From NCBI RefSeq assembly GCF_040215105.1, contig NZ_CP157875.1:1789501-1853500 (forward strand): 64,000 nt of DNA. Reading direction: 5' to 3'. Source of the DNA: Aeromonas veronii. Lineage in GTDB: Bacteria > Pseudomonadota > Gammaproteobacteria > Enterobacterales > Aeromonadaceae. Below, one piece after another: positions 26,408-35,890 of the stretch. Each line of letters begins with the position of its first letter. Position 1 is the first letter of the stretch. The notes beneath the pieces are model-generated. The model did no database searches and was not told where the DNA came from. It saw only the letters and a program-made list of their open reading frames with translations. The position numbers and the translations under genes are program-made.

Positions 26408-27007
26408 ATGAAATTCAGCCCCCTGCTCGATGAGATGATGAAGGCGCTGCAGGTGCTGCCGGGCGTTGGCCCCAAGTCGGCCCAGCGCATGGCGTTCACC
26501 CTGCTCGAGCGCGAGCGCAGCGGCGGCCTGCGTCTGGCCTCCCTGCTCAACCGCGCCCTGACCGAAATCGGTCACTGCAGCCACTGCCGTACCTTCACCG
26601 AGAACGAGCGCTGCGAGATCTGCACCAACCCCAAGCGCGAGGAGAGCGGTCTTTTGTGCGTGGTGGAGAGCCCGGCGGACGTGGCCGCCATCGAGCACAC
26701 CGGCCAGTTCTCCGGTCGCTACTTCGTGCTGATGGGGCACCTGTCACCCCTTGACGGCATAGGCCCCGAGGAGCTGGGGCTGGAGATCCTGGAGCGCCGC
26801 CTGAAGGATGAATCCATTGAGGAGTTGATCCTCGCCACCAACCCGACCATCGAGGGGGATGCCACCGCCTGGTATATCGCCGACATGGCCCGCGCCGCCG
26901 GGGTGGCGGTGAGTCGCATCGCCCACGGGGTGCCGGTGGGAGGCGAGCTGGAGCTGGTGGATGGCACCACGCTGTCCCACTCCCTGATGGGGCGCCAGCG
27001 CCTCTAG
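26408..27007 (+). CDS. recR: RecR, recombination mediator
   Basis: RecR works with RecF/RecO to load RecA at gaps. The 199-aa protein contains the helix-hairpin-helix ([14 protein letters not shown]), the zinc site CSHC...CEIC and a TOPRIM domain ([27 protein letters not shown]). Start at ATG 26408 is supported by AAAGGA upstream and by family length. The usual upstream partners dnaX and ybaB are absent; fdhD occupies that position. Confidence 0.97.
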   Translation: MKFSPLLDEMMKALQVLPGVGPKSAQRMAFTLLERERSGGLRLASLLNRALTEIGHCSHCRTFTENERCEICTNPKREESGLLCVVESPADVAAIEHTGQFSGRYFVLMGHLSPLDGIGPEELGLEILERRLKDESIEELILATNPTIEGDATAWYIADMARAAGVAVSRIAHGVPVGGELELVDGTTLSHSLMGRQRL

Positions 27008-27046
27008 CCGCGACGGTACAAGAAATGGGCAGCCGCGCCCGGCATG

Positions 27047-27080
27047 AGGGGCGAGTGGGCAAGTTTGCACACTCGCCCCT
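27047..27080 (+). terminator. Hairpin after recR
   Basis: Perfect 11-bp inverted repeat AGGGGCGAGTG / CACTCGCCCCT with a 12-nt loop, followed by a short T-rich stretch. Its right arm runs into the htpG -35 element. Confidence 0.6.
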
Positions 27081-27106
27081 TGATATTTTCAAGGCCACCC
27101 CCATCT
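27079..27106 (+). promoter_or_regulatory. Sigma-32 heat-shock promoter of htpG
   Basis: CTTGATA, a 13-bp spacer and CCCCATCT match the sigma-32 consensus (CTTGAAA-N13-CCCCATnT) at all but one position. It lies ~45 nt before the htpG start. Confidence 0.85.
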
Positions 27107-27149
27107 AGCTTGGGAATCTGTTCAACCCGACGTTTTTGAGGATTGGTCG

Positions 27150-29063
27150 ATGACCCAAAGTGTTCACGCCGAAACCCACGGCTTTCAAACCGAAGTCAAA
27201 CAACTGCTGAGCCTGATGGCTCACAGCCTCTACTCCAACAAAGAAGTATTCCTGCGCGAGCTGATCTCCAACGCCTCCGATGCGGCGGACAAGCTGCGCT
27301 TCAAGGCGCTTTCCGATGCCTCTTTGTTCGAAAACGACGGCCAGCTGCGCGTGCGCCTAGTGGTGGACAAAGAGAACAAAACCTTGACCATCTCGGACAA
27401 CGGCATCGGCATGACCCGTGACCAGGTGATCGAACACCTGGGCACCATCGCCAAGTCCGGCACCGCCGAGTTCTTCAAGCACCTCTCCGGTGATCAGGGT
27501 AAAGACTCCCAGCTGATCGGTCAGTTCGGGGTGGGCTTCTACTCCGCCTTCATCGTCGCCGACAAGGTGACCGTCATCTCCCGCGCCGCTGGCACTGACG
27601 CCAGCCAGGGCGTGCAGTGGGAATCCGAAGGGGAAGGCTCCTTCACCGTGGCGGATGTGACCAAGGAAACGCGCGGTACCGACGTCATCCTGCACCTGCG
27701 TGCCGAGGAAGAGGAGTTCCTGGACGACTGGCGCCTGCGCTCCGTGGTCAGCAAATACTCCGACCACATCAGCGTGCCGGTTGAGATGTACAAGGAAGGG
27801 ACGCCGGATCGGGAGGAAGACGGTGAAACCATCGTCGGCACCCCGGGCGAGTGGGAGCAGGTCAACCGCGCCACCGCACTCTGGACCCGTAATCCGAAAG
27901 ACATCAAGGAAGAGGAGTACCAGGAGTTCTACAAGCACGTCGCCCACGACTTTGAGGATCCGCTGCTCTGGGGCCACAACCGGGTGGAAGGGGCACAGGA
28001 GTACACCAGCCTGCTCTACATCCCGGCCCGTGCGCCCTTTGATCTCTACAACCGCGAGCAGAAGCACGGTCTCAAGCTCTACGTGCAGCGCGTCTTCATC
28101 ATGGATGACGCCGAGCAGTTCATGCCGACCTACCTGCGCTTCGTGAAAGGGGTGCTGGACTCCAACGATCTGCCGCTCAACGTCAGCCGTGAAATTTTGC
28201 AGGACAACAAGGTCACCGCCTCCCTGCGCAAGGCCTGCTCCAAGCGCGTCTTGACCATGCTGAACAAGCTGGCGAAAGAGGATGGCGAGAAGTACGCCAA
28301 GTTCTGGAGCGAGTTCGGCAACGTCTTGAAAGAAGGCCCGGCCGAGGATTACGCGAACCGCGAAGAGATCGCCAAACTCCTGCGCTTTGCCAGCACCGCC
28401 GGTGAAGGGGAAGCCCAGACCGTCTCCCTGGAAGAGTACGTCGGCCGCATGAAGGAAGGTCAGCAGAAGATCTACTACATCACTGCCGACAGCTTCGCCG
28501 CCGCCAAGAACAGCCCGCACCTCGAGATCTTCCGCAAGAAGGGCGTCGAAGTGCTGCTGATGTGGGAGCGCGTCGACGAGTGGCTGATGAGCCACCTCAC
28601 CGAGTTCGACGGCAAGCAGCTGGTTTCCGTCACCCGTGGCGAGCTGGATCTGGGCGAGCTGGAAGACGAGGCTTCCAAACAGGCGCAAGAAGAGGCCGAG
28701 AAGGCCAACGCCGGTCTGGTGGAGCGGGTCAAGCAGAGCCTGGGAGAGAGCATCAAGGAGGTGCGCGTCACCCATCGCCTGACCGATTCCCCCTCTTGCA
28801 TCGTCACCGACGACAACGGCATGAGCACCCAGATGATCAAGCTGATGCGCGCAGCCGGCCAGCCGGTGCCGGAGCAGAAGTACATCCTGGAGCTCAACCC
28901 GGAGCACGCGCTGGTGAAGAAGCTCGATACCATCGAGGACGAGAGTCTGTTCGGTGAGTGGGTGAGCCTGCTGCACGAACAGGCCCAGCTGGCCGAGCAG
29001 GGTGGCCTCAACGATCCGGCGAGCTTCGTCGCCCGCATCAACCGCCTGCTACTCCAGGCGTGA
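27150..29063 (+). CDS. htpG: HtpG, Hsp90 chaperone
   Basis: The 637-aa protein is bacterial Hsp90. The N-terminal GHKL ATPase motifs are [25 protein letters not shown] and [11 protein letters not shown]; the middle domain has NVSREILQ. C-terminal dimerisation sequence is present and the length is normal. A sigma-32 promoter lies just upstream. recR-htpG-adk-hemH order is the same as in enterobacteria. Confidence 0.98.
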   Translation: MTQSVHAETHGFQTEVKQLLSLMAHSLYSNKEVFLRELISNASDAADKLRFKALSDASLFENDGQLRVRLVVDKENKTLTISDNGIGMTRDQVIEHLGTIAKSGTAEFFKHLSGDQGKDSQLIGQFGVGFYSAFIVADKVTVISRAAGTDASQGVQWESEGEGSFTVADVTKETRGTDVILHLRAEEEEFLDDWRLRSVVSKYSDHISVPVEMYKEGTPDREEDGETIVGTPGEWEQVNRATALWTRNPKDIKEEEYQEFYKHVAHDFEDPLLWGHNRVEGAQEYTSLLYIPARAPFDLYNREQKHGLKLYVQRVFIMDDAEQFMPTYLRFVKGVLDSNDLPLNVSREILQDNKVTASLRKACSKRVLTMLNKLAKEDGEKYAKFWSEFGNVLKEGPAEDYANREEIAKLLRFASTAGEGEAQTVSLEEYVGRMKEGQQKIYYITADSFAAAKNSPHLEIFRKKGVEVLLMWERVDEWLMSHLTEFDGKQLVSVTRGELDLGELEDEASKQAQEEAEKANAGLVERVKQSLGESIKEVRVTHRLTDSPSCIVTDDNGMSTQMIKLMRAAGQPVPEQKYILELNPEHALVKKLDTIEDESLFGEWVSLLHEQAQLAEQGGLNDPASFVARINRLLLQA

Positions 29064-29071
29064 TAGCCAAG

Positions 29072-29099
29072 AGCCCACTGCATGCAGTGGGCTTTTTTA
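29072..29099 (+). terminator. Intrinsic terminator after htpG
   Basis: Palindromic stem AGCCCACTGCA / TGCAGTGGGCT followed by T7, starting 9 nt after the stop codon. Confidence 0.88.
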
Positions 29100-29292
29100 C
29101 GCTGGCTTGCTGGTGTTGCCATGACTGGCCAGACCACTATTTAGCTGCATTTTCAATCATTTTCTGTGTGCAGCCCTTGCGTCTTTCGTCGTAGTGCCAG
29201 CACAAACACATGGTGATAATGTGGCCACTCACACGGGGCAAGCTTGTGAAAATGGGCGAAACCGTGTAGTTTTTTGCCTTCTCAAGAATTGA

Positions 29293-29961
<669 letters not shown>

Positions 29962-30056
29962 TTTTTCCTTCGATCCCCAACGAGTTCGAGACAAGGGTCC
30001 ATGCAGGGCCCTTTCTTGCATCATAACAAGAACGACAAACACGACAGGAAGCTAAC

Positions 30057-31031
30057 GTGACCACGAAAACCGGGATCTTGCTCGTCAATCTGGGAACCCC
30101 AACCGCGCCGACGGCCTCGGCCGTGCGGGCCTTCCTCAGCCAGTTTCTCAGCGACCCGCGGGTGGTCGAGATCCCCCGCTTGTTGTGGTCACCCCTGCTC
30201 AATTGCGTCATTCTGCCCCTGCGGGCTCCCCGGGTCGCCAAGCTCTACCAGCAGATCTGGACCGAAGAGGGCTCCCCCCTGATGGCCATCAGCCAGCGCC
30301 AGCGCTCGGCGCTCGAGCAGGAGCTCAAGCGGGAAGGGGTGGATGTGCCCGTGGTGCTCGCCATGACCTATGGCAACCCCTCCCTTGCCGATGGCTGGCA
30401 GGCCCTCAAGGCCCAGGGAGTGAACCGGGTGATCCTGTTGCCGCTCTACCCCCAGTATGCCGCCAGCACCACGGCCGCCGTGTTCGATGGCTGGGCGCGG
30501 GTGATGCAAGGGGAACGTCACCTGCCGGTGATGCGACTCATCCGTGATTATCACAACCATCCGGAGTACATTCAGGCGCTCGCCATGAGTGTGCGCCGCC
30601 AGTGGGAGCAGCAGGGGCAGGGGGAGCATCTGTTGATGTCCTTCCATGGCATTCCCCAGCGCAGCGAAGACGAGGGTGACCCCTATGGCCACCAGTGTCG
30701 CCGCACCGCCAGCCTGCTGGCAGAGGCGCTCGGCCTTGCCCCCGAGCAGTGGAGCGCCAGCTTCCAGTCCCGCTTTGGCAAGCAGGAGTGGCTCAAGCCC
30801 TACACGGATGCCACCATCACCGAGCTGGCCAAAGCGGGGGTCAAGCGACTCGATGTGATCTGCCCGGCGTTTTCCGCCGACTGCCTCGAGACCCTGGAGG
30901 AGATCCAGGTCGAGAACCGCCACCTCTTCACCGAGGCGGGGGGAGAACAGTTCCACTACATCCCGGCGCTCAACAGCGATCAGGCCCACATTCGCATGAT
31001 GGTGTCGCTGATCTGCCGCGAGCTGGCATGA
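30057..31031 (+). CDS. hemH: Ferrochelatase
   Basis: HemH inserts Fe2+ into protoporphyrin IX, the last step of heme synthesis. The 324-aa protein shows GILLVNLGTPTAPTASAVR, LSFHGIPQRS-type motif (MSFHGIPQRSEDEGDPY), SFQSRFGKQEWLKPYTD and the C-terminal CPAFSADCLETLEEI. A GTG start at 30057 follows AGGAAGCTAAC. It is ~95 nt downstream of adk, possibly co-transcribed. Confidence 0.97.
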   Translation: MTTKTGILLVNLGTPTAPTASAVRAFLSQFLSDPRVVEIPRLLWSPLLNCVILPLRAPRVAKLYQQIWTEEGSPLMAISQRQRSALEQELKREGVDVPVVLAMTYGNPSLADGWQALKAQGVNRVILLPLYPQYAASTTAAVFDGWARVMQGERHLPVMRLIRDYHNHPEYIQALAMSVRRQWEQQGQGEHLLMSFHGIPQRSEDEGDPYGHQCRRTASLLAEALGLAPEQWSASFQSRFGKQEWLKPYTDATITELAKAGVKRLDVICPAFSADCLETLEEIQVENRHLFTEAGGEQFHYIPALNSDQAHIRMMVSLICRELA

Positions 31032-31068
31032 GTCTGGGGATTCATCTTCAACCACAAGGATTGTCTTT

Positions 31069-31461
31069 ATGCTGCATATCACGCTGATCTACGCCGGTCT
31101 TCTGGGGCTCCTGTTCTTGCTGCTCTCCTTCTGGGTGGTCAAGCGCCGAGCCCAGTTCAAGGTGATGATAGGGGAGGGCGAAGCCCCCGAGATGCGCGCG
31201 GCCATCCGTGCCCACGGCAACTTCGCCGAGTACGTGCCCCTCACCCTGCTGCTGATGGCCCTGTGCGAGCTGGCAGGGGTCGGTGCCCTCTGGCTGCATC
31301 TGGGGGGCATGTTGTTGCTGGTGGGGCGCGTGCTGCACGCCATCGGTATCCAGATCCCCAAGGCGCCGAACAAACCGCGCCTGTTTGGCACCCTGTTCTT
31401 CTGGCTCTCCCTCGGGCTCTTCTCGGTGCTTTCCCTGGTGCAGGGTTTGTCATTTGGTTGA
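31069..31461 (+). CDS. MAPEG-family membrane protein
   Basis: The 130-aa protein is a four-TM MAPEG-family (eicosanoid/glutathione metabolism type) protein, similar to YecN-like proteins. Diagnostic features are the N-terminal TM, RAAIRAHGNFAEYVPLTLLLMALCELAG with the conserved Arg/Asn/Glu, and GRVLHAIGI. The physiological substrate of bacterial members is mostly unknown. It lies 37 nt after hemH and ends at a terminator, so it is probably the last gene of that transcript. Confidence 0.85.
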   Translation: MLHITLIYAGLLGLLFLLLSFWVVKRRAQFKVMIGEGEAPEMRAAIRAHGNFAEYVPLTLLLMALCELAGVGALWLHLGGMLLLVGRVLHAIGIQIPKAPNKPRLFGTLFFWLSLGLFSVLSLVQGLSFG

Positions 31462-31484
31462 GAACCCAACACGCTGATTTGTTA

Positions 31485-31514
31485 AAAACCACCCGTCATC
31501 AAGGTGGTTTTTTT
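31485..31514 (+). terminator. Intrinsic terminator after MAPEG gene
   Basis: Stem AAAACCACC / GGTGGTTTT with a 9-nt loop and a run of T's. Confidence 0.85.
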
Positions 31515-31524
31515 ATGCCGCCAG

Positions 31525-31540
31525 AGTCAAACGTTTTCCT
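31525..31540. promoter_or_regulatory. Candidate PurR box upstream of gsk
   Basis: AGTCAAACGTTTTCCT matches the PurR pattern AnGCAAnCGnTTnCnT at 11 of 12 fixed positions. It lies ~110 bp upstream of a purine-salvage kinase gene. Confidence 0.5.
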
Positions 31541-31648
31541 CTGCAGCCCTTGTCTATACTGACCCCATATTTTAAGCGGGCGACTTTTCGATGGGGCGGA
31601 TTGTGTTAAAATCCCGCCCCTCTTTTCCCCAGAGCACAGAAGATTGCC

Positions 31649-32953
31649 ATGAAATTTCCCGGTCAGCGCAAGTCCAAACACTACTTCCCGGTCGACAGGC
31701 GGGATCCTCTGATCCCGCAAAATCCCCAGCTCACCGAATTGGGCAAGGCCTATGTGGTGGGCATCGATCAGACCCTGGTGGACATCGAAGCTCACGTGGA
31801 TGAAGACTTCCTGAACCGGTACGGCCTGAGCAAGGGCCACTCCATGCTCATCTCCGACGACGTGGCCGAACGGGTCTACGAAGAGCTCAAGACCAACAAC
31901 ATGGTGGTGAGCGAATTCGCCGGCGGCACCATCGGCAACACCATGCACAACTACTCCGTGCTGGCGGATTCCCACTCCATACTGCTCGGGGTCATGAGCC
32001 AGGATATCCGCATCGGCAGCTACGCCTACCGCTATCTGTGCAACACCTCCTCGCGCGTCAACCTTGACTACCTGCAACCGGTGGACGGCCCGGTCGGCCG
32101 CTGCTTCACCTTCATCACCGAAGGGGGCGAGCGCAGCTTTGGCATCAACGCCGGCAAGATGGATCACCTGGATGTGGCGCACATCCCCGAGGCCATCATC
32201 AAGGAGGCCTCCGCCCTGGTGATCACCGCCTATCTGGTCCGTGGCGCCGATGGCACCCCCATGAAGGACGCGGCCATGACCGCCGTGCGTTATGCCCGCG
32301 AGGCCGGTGTGCCCGTGGTGTTGACCCTGGGGACTCGTTTCGTCATCGATGAGAACCCCCAGTGGTGGCGCGACTTCATCGCCGAAAACGTGACCGTGCT
32401 GGCGATGAATGAGGACGAGGCCGAGGCCCTGACCGGGATCAGCGATCCCCTCGGCGCTGCCGACAAGGCGCTGGACTGGGCCGACATGGTGCTCTGCACC
32501 GCCGGTCCCATCGGCCTCTACATGGCGAGCTACACCGACGAAGATTACAAGCGCGAGACCACCCACACCCTGCTGCCCGGGGTCATTCCCGAATTCAACA
32601 TGTTTGAGTTCAGCCGCCCCATGAGCCGTGCCAAGTGCCGCAAGCCCGCACGGATCTACTCCCACATCTCCCCCTACATGGGCGGGCCCGAGAAGATCAA
32701 GAACACCAACGGTGCCGGTGACGGCGCGCTGTCTGCCGTGCTGCACGACATGGTGGCCAACGCCTACCACCGCATGAACGTGCCGAACTCCGCCAAGCAC
32801 ATGTCCGAATTCCTCACCTACTCCTCCCTGGCCCAGGTGTGCAAGTACGCGAATCGGGTGAGCTACGAAGTGCTGGCCCAGAGCAGCCCGCGTCTATCCC
32901 GTGGCCTGCCCGAGAAGGAAGACAGTCTGGAAGAGGTGTACTGGGAGCGTTGA
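31649..32953 (+). CDS. gsk: Inosine-guanosine kinase
   Basis: Gsk phosphorylates guanosine and inosine in purine salvage. The 434-aa protein, the same length as E. coli Gsk, is a PfkB/ribokinase-family member with the catalytic NTNGAGDGALSAVLHDM near the C-terminus and the KFPGQRKSKHYFPV N-terminus characteristic of Gsk. hemH and gsk are also close in enterobacteria. A PurR-like box is upstream and a strong terminator downstream. Confidence 0.96.
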   Translation: MKFPGQRKSKHYFPVDRRDPLIPQNPQLTELGKAYVVGIDQTLVDIEAHVDEDFLNRYGLSKGHSMLISDDVAERVYEELKTNNMVVSEFAGGTIGNTMHNYSVLADSHSILLGVMSQDIRIGSYAYRYLCNTSSRVNLDYLQPVDGPVGRCFTFITEGGERSFGINAGKMDHLDVAHIPEAIIKEASALVITAYLVRGADGTPMKDAAMTAVRYAREAGVPVVLTLGTRFVIDENPQWWRDFIAENVTVLAMNEDEAEALTGISDPLGAADKALDWADMVLCTAGPIGLYMASYTDEDYKRETTHTLLPGVIPEFNMFEFSRPMSRAKCRKPARIYSHISPYMGGPEKIKNTNGAGDGALSAVLHDMVANAYHRMNVPNSAKHMSEFLTYSSLAQVCKYANRVSYEVLAQSSPRLSRGLPEKEDSLEEVYWER

Positions 32954-32979
32954 TCCTGCGGGACTGTTTAGACTAAAAG

Positions 32980-33012
32980 ACGAAGGCGCCTGCGGGCGCC
33001 TTCGTGCATTTT
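32980..33012 (+). terminator. Intrinsic terminator after gsk
   Basis: Perfect 11-bp stem ACGAAGGCGCC / GGCGCCTTCGT with a TGCG loop and a short T-run. Confidence 0.8.
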
Positions 33013-33115
33013 GGGGCTGGATCATGTTTTTGACAGCGGCATTGCGGTCGTCGTGGACAGTCAGCGCTGCCGCATCATACCTTGTTAACAATATGTAGCG
33101 GTATGAGGTGGGCTT

Positions 33116-34744
33116 ATGTTGAGACAATGGAGTATCGGTCGACGCCTGTCGCTGGTGACCCTGATGGTGCTGGTCCTGCTCGGACTCTTGCTCTTTTCCT
33201 GTCTGCAGATCTACCAGCAGGGATTGATGGGGGAGAAGAGCCGCCAGACCCGGGCCCAGGTCGAGACGGCCTACAGCTTGGTGGCGCAGTTCGAGGCGAG
33301 AGTGCAGCGTGGCGAGCTCGGCGAGGCGGATGCCAAGGTCCAGGCGCTGGCGCTGCTCAAGGGGCTGCGTTACGGCCAGGACGACTACTTCTGGATCAAC
33401 GACAGCCACCCCACCATGGTGATGCACCCCATGAAGCCGGAGCTGGACGGCAAGGATCTCTCCGGCGTGGAGGACAAGCAGGGGCTCAAGCTGTTCGTGG
33501 CCTTCGCCGATCTCGCCAAGGCGCAAGGGGCGGGGGAGCTCGCCTACTACTGGCCCAAACCCGGGGTGGAGGAGCCGGTGCGCAAGATCTCCTACATCAA
33601 GCGATTTGCGCCCTGGGACTGGATCATCGGCACAGGCATCTATGTGGACGACGTGGAGGCCCAGTACCAGGAGGTGCTGCGAACCCTGCTCGGCATCGGA
33701 CTTGTGCTCGCCATCCTGTTGTTTGTAGTGGTGGGGCTCATCGTGCGCAGCATAGTGGTGCCGCTTTCCCAATCGGTATCAGCCCTTGGCAATATCGCGC
33801 GAGGGGAGGGAGACCTGCGATTCCGCCTACCGGAGCGTGGCCGGGATGAACTGAGTCAGCTGTCGGCCAATTTCAACCAGTTTGCTGGCCAGATGGCGCA
33901 ACTGGTGGGACGCAGCCAGCAGATCGCCGCCCAGAACCGGGAGCAGGCCCATCAGCTGGAGCAGGTGGTCGATCGCACCGGCACCATCGTCACTGGACAG
34001 GAACAGGATACCTTGCGGGTGGCCAGCGCCATGGAACAGATGACGGTGAGCAGTCGTGAAGTGGGCCAACATGCGGCCGATGCGGCAGAGGCGGCGGATG
34101 CCGCCCTGGATCTTGCCCGCCATGGCCGCGAGGTTGTGGCCCAGACCATTGCCACCATCAGCCAGCTGGCCGATGAGATGGCCGATACGGTACAGGCGGT
34201 GAGCCAGCTGGAGCAGGAGACCCAGCAGATTGGCTCGGTGCTCGACGTCATCCGCGGGGTGGCCGAGCAGACCAACCTCTTGGCGCTCAATGCCGCCATC
34301 GAGGCGGCCCGGGCCGGAGAGCAGGGGCGCGGCTTCGCGGTGGTGGCCGATGAAGTGCGCACCCTGGCGACCCGCACCCACAGCTCCACCGACGAGATCC
34401 GGCAGATGATCCAGCGCCTGCAGGAGGGGGCGGGCAAGGCCGTGCACGGAATTACCCAGTTGCAGCAGCTCTCCCGCACCACGGCGGACAAGGCCGGGGA
34501 TGCCGATGGGGCCATCAATGCCATCGATGGATCCGTGCACACCATCACCGCCATGAATAGTCAGATAGCCAGCGCGGCGGCGCAGCAGAGCCAGGCGGCG
34601 GAGGAGATAAACCAGCGGCTGGTGGCGATCACGACCCTGGCGGCGGACGCCCTGGCCCAGAACCGGTTGACGGAGCAGGCGGCGGGCAAATTGGCCCACT
34701 CCTGCGACGAATTGGGGGCCCTTGTCGCGCAATATCGCACCTGA
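33116..34744 (+). CDS. Methyl-accepting chemotaxis protein with single Cache domain
   Basis: The 542-aa receptor has TM1 (about 12-34), a periplasmic sCache_2-type sensor ([33 protein letters not shown] and [15 protein letters not shown]), TM2 (about 195-217), a HAMP domain and a C-terminal signalling domain with the CheA/CheW hairpin tip [32 protein letters not shown]. Such Cache domains usually sense small carboxylates; the ligand here is not predictable. It stands alone between terminators with no chemotaxis genes nearby. Confidence 0.95.
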   Translation: MLRQWSIGRRLSLVTLMVLVLLGLLLFSCLQIYQQGLMGEKSRQTRAQVETAYSLVAQFEARVQRGELGEADAKVQALALLKGLRYGQDDYFWINDSHPTMVMHPMKPELDGKDLSGVEDKQGLKLFVAFADLAKAQGAGELAYYWPKPGVEEPVRKISYIKRFAPWDWIIGTGIYVDDVEAQYQEVLRTLLGIGLVLAILLFVVVGLIVRSIVVPLSQSVSALGNIARGEGDLRFRLPERGRDELSQLSANFNQFAGQMAQLVGRSQQIAAQNREQAHQLEQVVDRTGTIVTGQEQDTLRVASAMEQMTVSSREVGQHAADAAEAADAALDLARHGREVVAQTIATISQLADEMADTVQAVSQLEQETQQIGSVLDVIRGVAEQTNLLALNAAIEAARAGEQGRGFAVVADEVRTLATRTHSSTDEIRQMIQRLQEGAGKAVHGITQLQQLSRTTADKAGDADGAINAIDGSVHTITAMNSQIASAAAQQSQAAEEINQRLVAITTLAADALAQNRLTEQAAGKLAHSCDELGALVAQYRT

Positions 34745-34866
34745 TGGGCTTTATCCCCTGCTTTTTGGGGATTTGACTTGAGTCCGGGGGGCTTTTGGGA
34801 CACCATCAGCCCCATTATCGGCCACGCTGGTCGACTGCCTGCCATTGCCTGCAAGAGAGAGATCCC

Positions 34867-35229
34867 ATGAGCAAATTAACTGACAATCTTGACGCCAATT
34901 TCCAGCTGTTTATCGAAGAAGTCCGTGAGTCGGGTCAGGTATGGGGTCTGCGCTACGGGGAAGACTGGGTAGTATGCCGCTCCGCCGAGTTCGAAGATGC
35001 GGACGTGATGCCGCTCTGGTCCGCCGAAGGGGATGCCCGTCTGCACTGTGTGGATGAGTGGGCAGACTACGAACCTGAGGTGATCGAACTGGAAGAGTTT
35101 CTCGACATCTGGATCAACGATCTGGATGACGACGATGTGCTGGTCGGTCCGAACTGGAACGCGGATCTGGAAGGTCAGGAACTCGAACCCATCGAGCTTG
35201 CCAAAGCGCTGGTGGAACTGGACGCCTGA
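34867..35229 (+). CDS. DUF2750 domain protein
   Basis: The 120-aa, very acidic soluble protein resembles DUF2750 (FIEEVRESGQVWGLRYGEDW, VMPLWSAEGDA, FLDIWINDLDDD). No catalytic residues or TM segments are evident and function is unknown. Start at ATG 34867 follows AGAGAGATCCC. It is monocistronic, ending at an intrinsic terminator. Confidence 0.8.
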   Translation: MSKLTDNLDANFQLFIEEVRESGQVWGLRYGEDWVVCRSAEFEDADVMPLWSAEGDARLHCVDEWADYEPEVIELEEFLDIWINDLDDDDVLVGPNWNADLEGQELEPIELAKALVELDA

Positions 35230-35269
35230 ACCGTACTGCATTGAGGCCCAGGCCTTCGATGGATTAAGG

Positions 35270-35299
35270 ACCGGCAGCCGCGAGGCTGCCGGTTTTTTT
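35270..35299 (+). terminator. Intrinsic terminator after DUF2750 gene
   Basis: Perfect 10-bp stem ACCGGCAGCC / GGCTGCCGGT, loop GCGA, then T-run. Confidence 0.9.
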
Positions 35300-35395
35300 A
35301 TGGGAATGGGGGCGGGATCGGCATGAAAGGGCGAATTGGCTTGGATCGGGGGACGGGATGGGCCATCATCAATCCTTTGCCAGTCAGGAGGTGCC

Positions 35396-35890
35396 ATGTT
35401 TGTCTTTGACGTGACCACGGGGGCGGGAGCACATGCGGAGATCCGGGTGCAGGCGCTGGACTGGACCCAGAGCGGGCCTGTGACCTTTTGCTGCGACAGC
35501 GATGAGCTGGCGCTGGTACTGCTGGGGGGCTGCCGCTGCGATGCAGTGGGCTATTTCAATCTGCTGGCGGGCTGCAAGCCGCTCTATGTGGAACAGTGGC
35601 TCGCCTATCTGCAGGAGACGGGACAGATAGACAAGCAGAGCTGCCAGCTGGAGAGCCCGGCCCAGGAGGATTATCTGGCCAAGGCCGGACTGGATGACGA
35701 GGAACTCAACGTGCTGCTGGGGCAGGTCTACAAGGTGGCCGGTTTCAACCGCCTGCAGATCAACCGCTACCTCAAGAATCGCCATAATCCCACCATGCTG
35801 GCGACCCGTTACGATCAGAAGGAACTGGAGCGGTACCGCCAGCTCAACGACATCATACTGACCTTGTTGAAGTTGAAACGTCCCCAGTAA
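35396..35890 (+). CDS. Protein of unknown function (164 aa)
   Basis: I do not recognise a family. It is a soluble protein with five cysteines, four of them in the first half (FCCDSDE, GGCRCDAVGYFNLLAGC), and a basic helical C-terminus (GFNRLQINRYLKNRHNPTMLATRYDQ). The start ATG 35396 has an excellent RBS (CAGGAGGTGCC). Its last 38 nt overlap the 3' end of the opposite-strand GGDEF/EAL gene, which is unusual and may couple their expression. Confidence 0.75.
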   Translation: MFVFDVTTGAGAHAEIRVQALDWTQSGPVTFCCDSDELALVLLGGCRCDAVGYFNLLAGCKPLYVEQWLAYLQETGQIDKQSCQLESPAQEDYLAKAGLDDEELNVLLGQVYKVAGFNRLQINRYLKNRHNPTMLATRYDQKELERYRQLNDIILTLLKLKRPQ

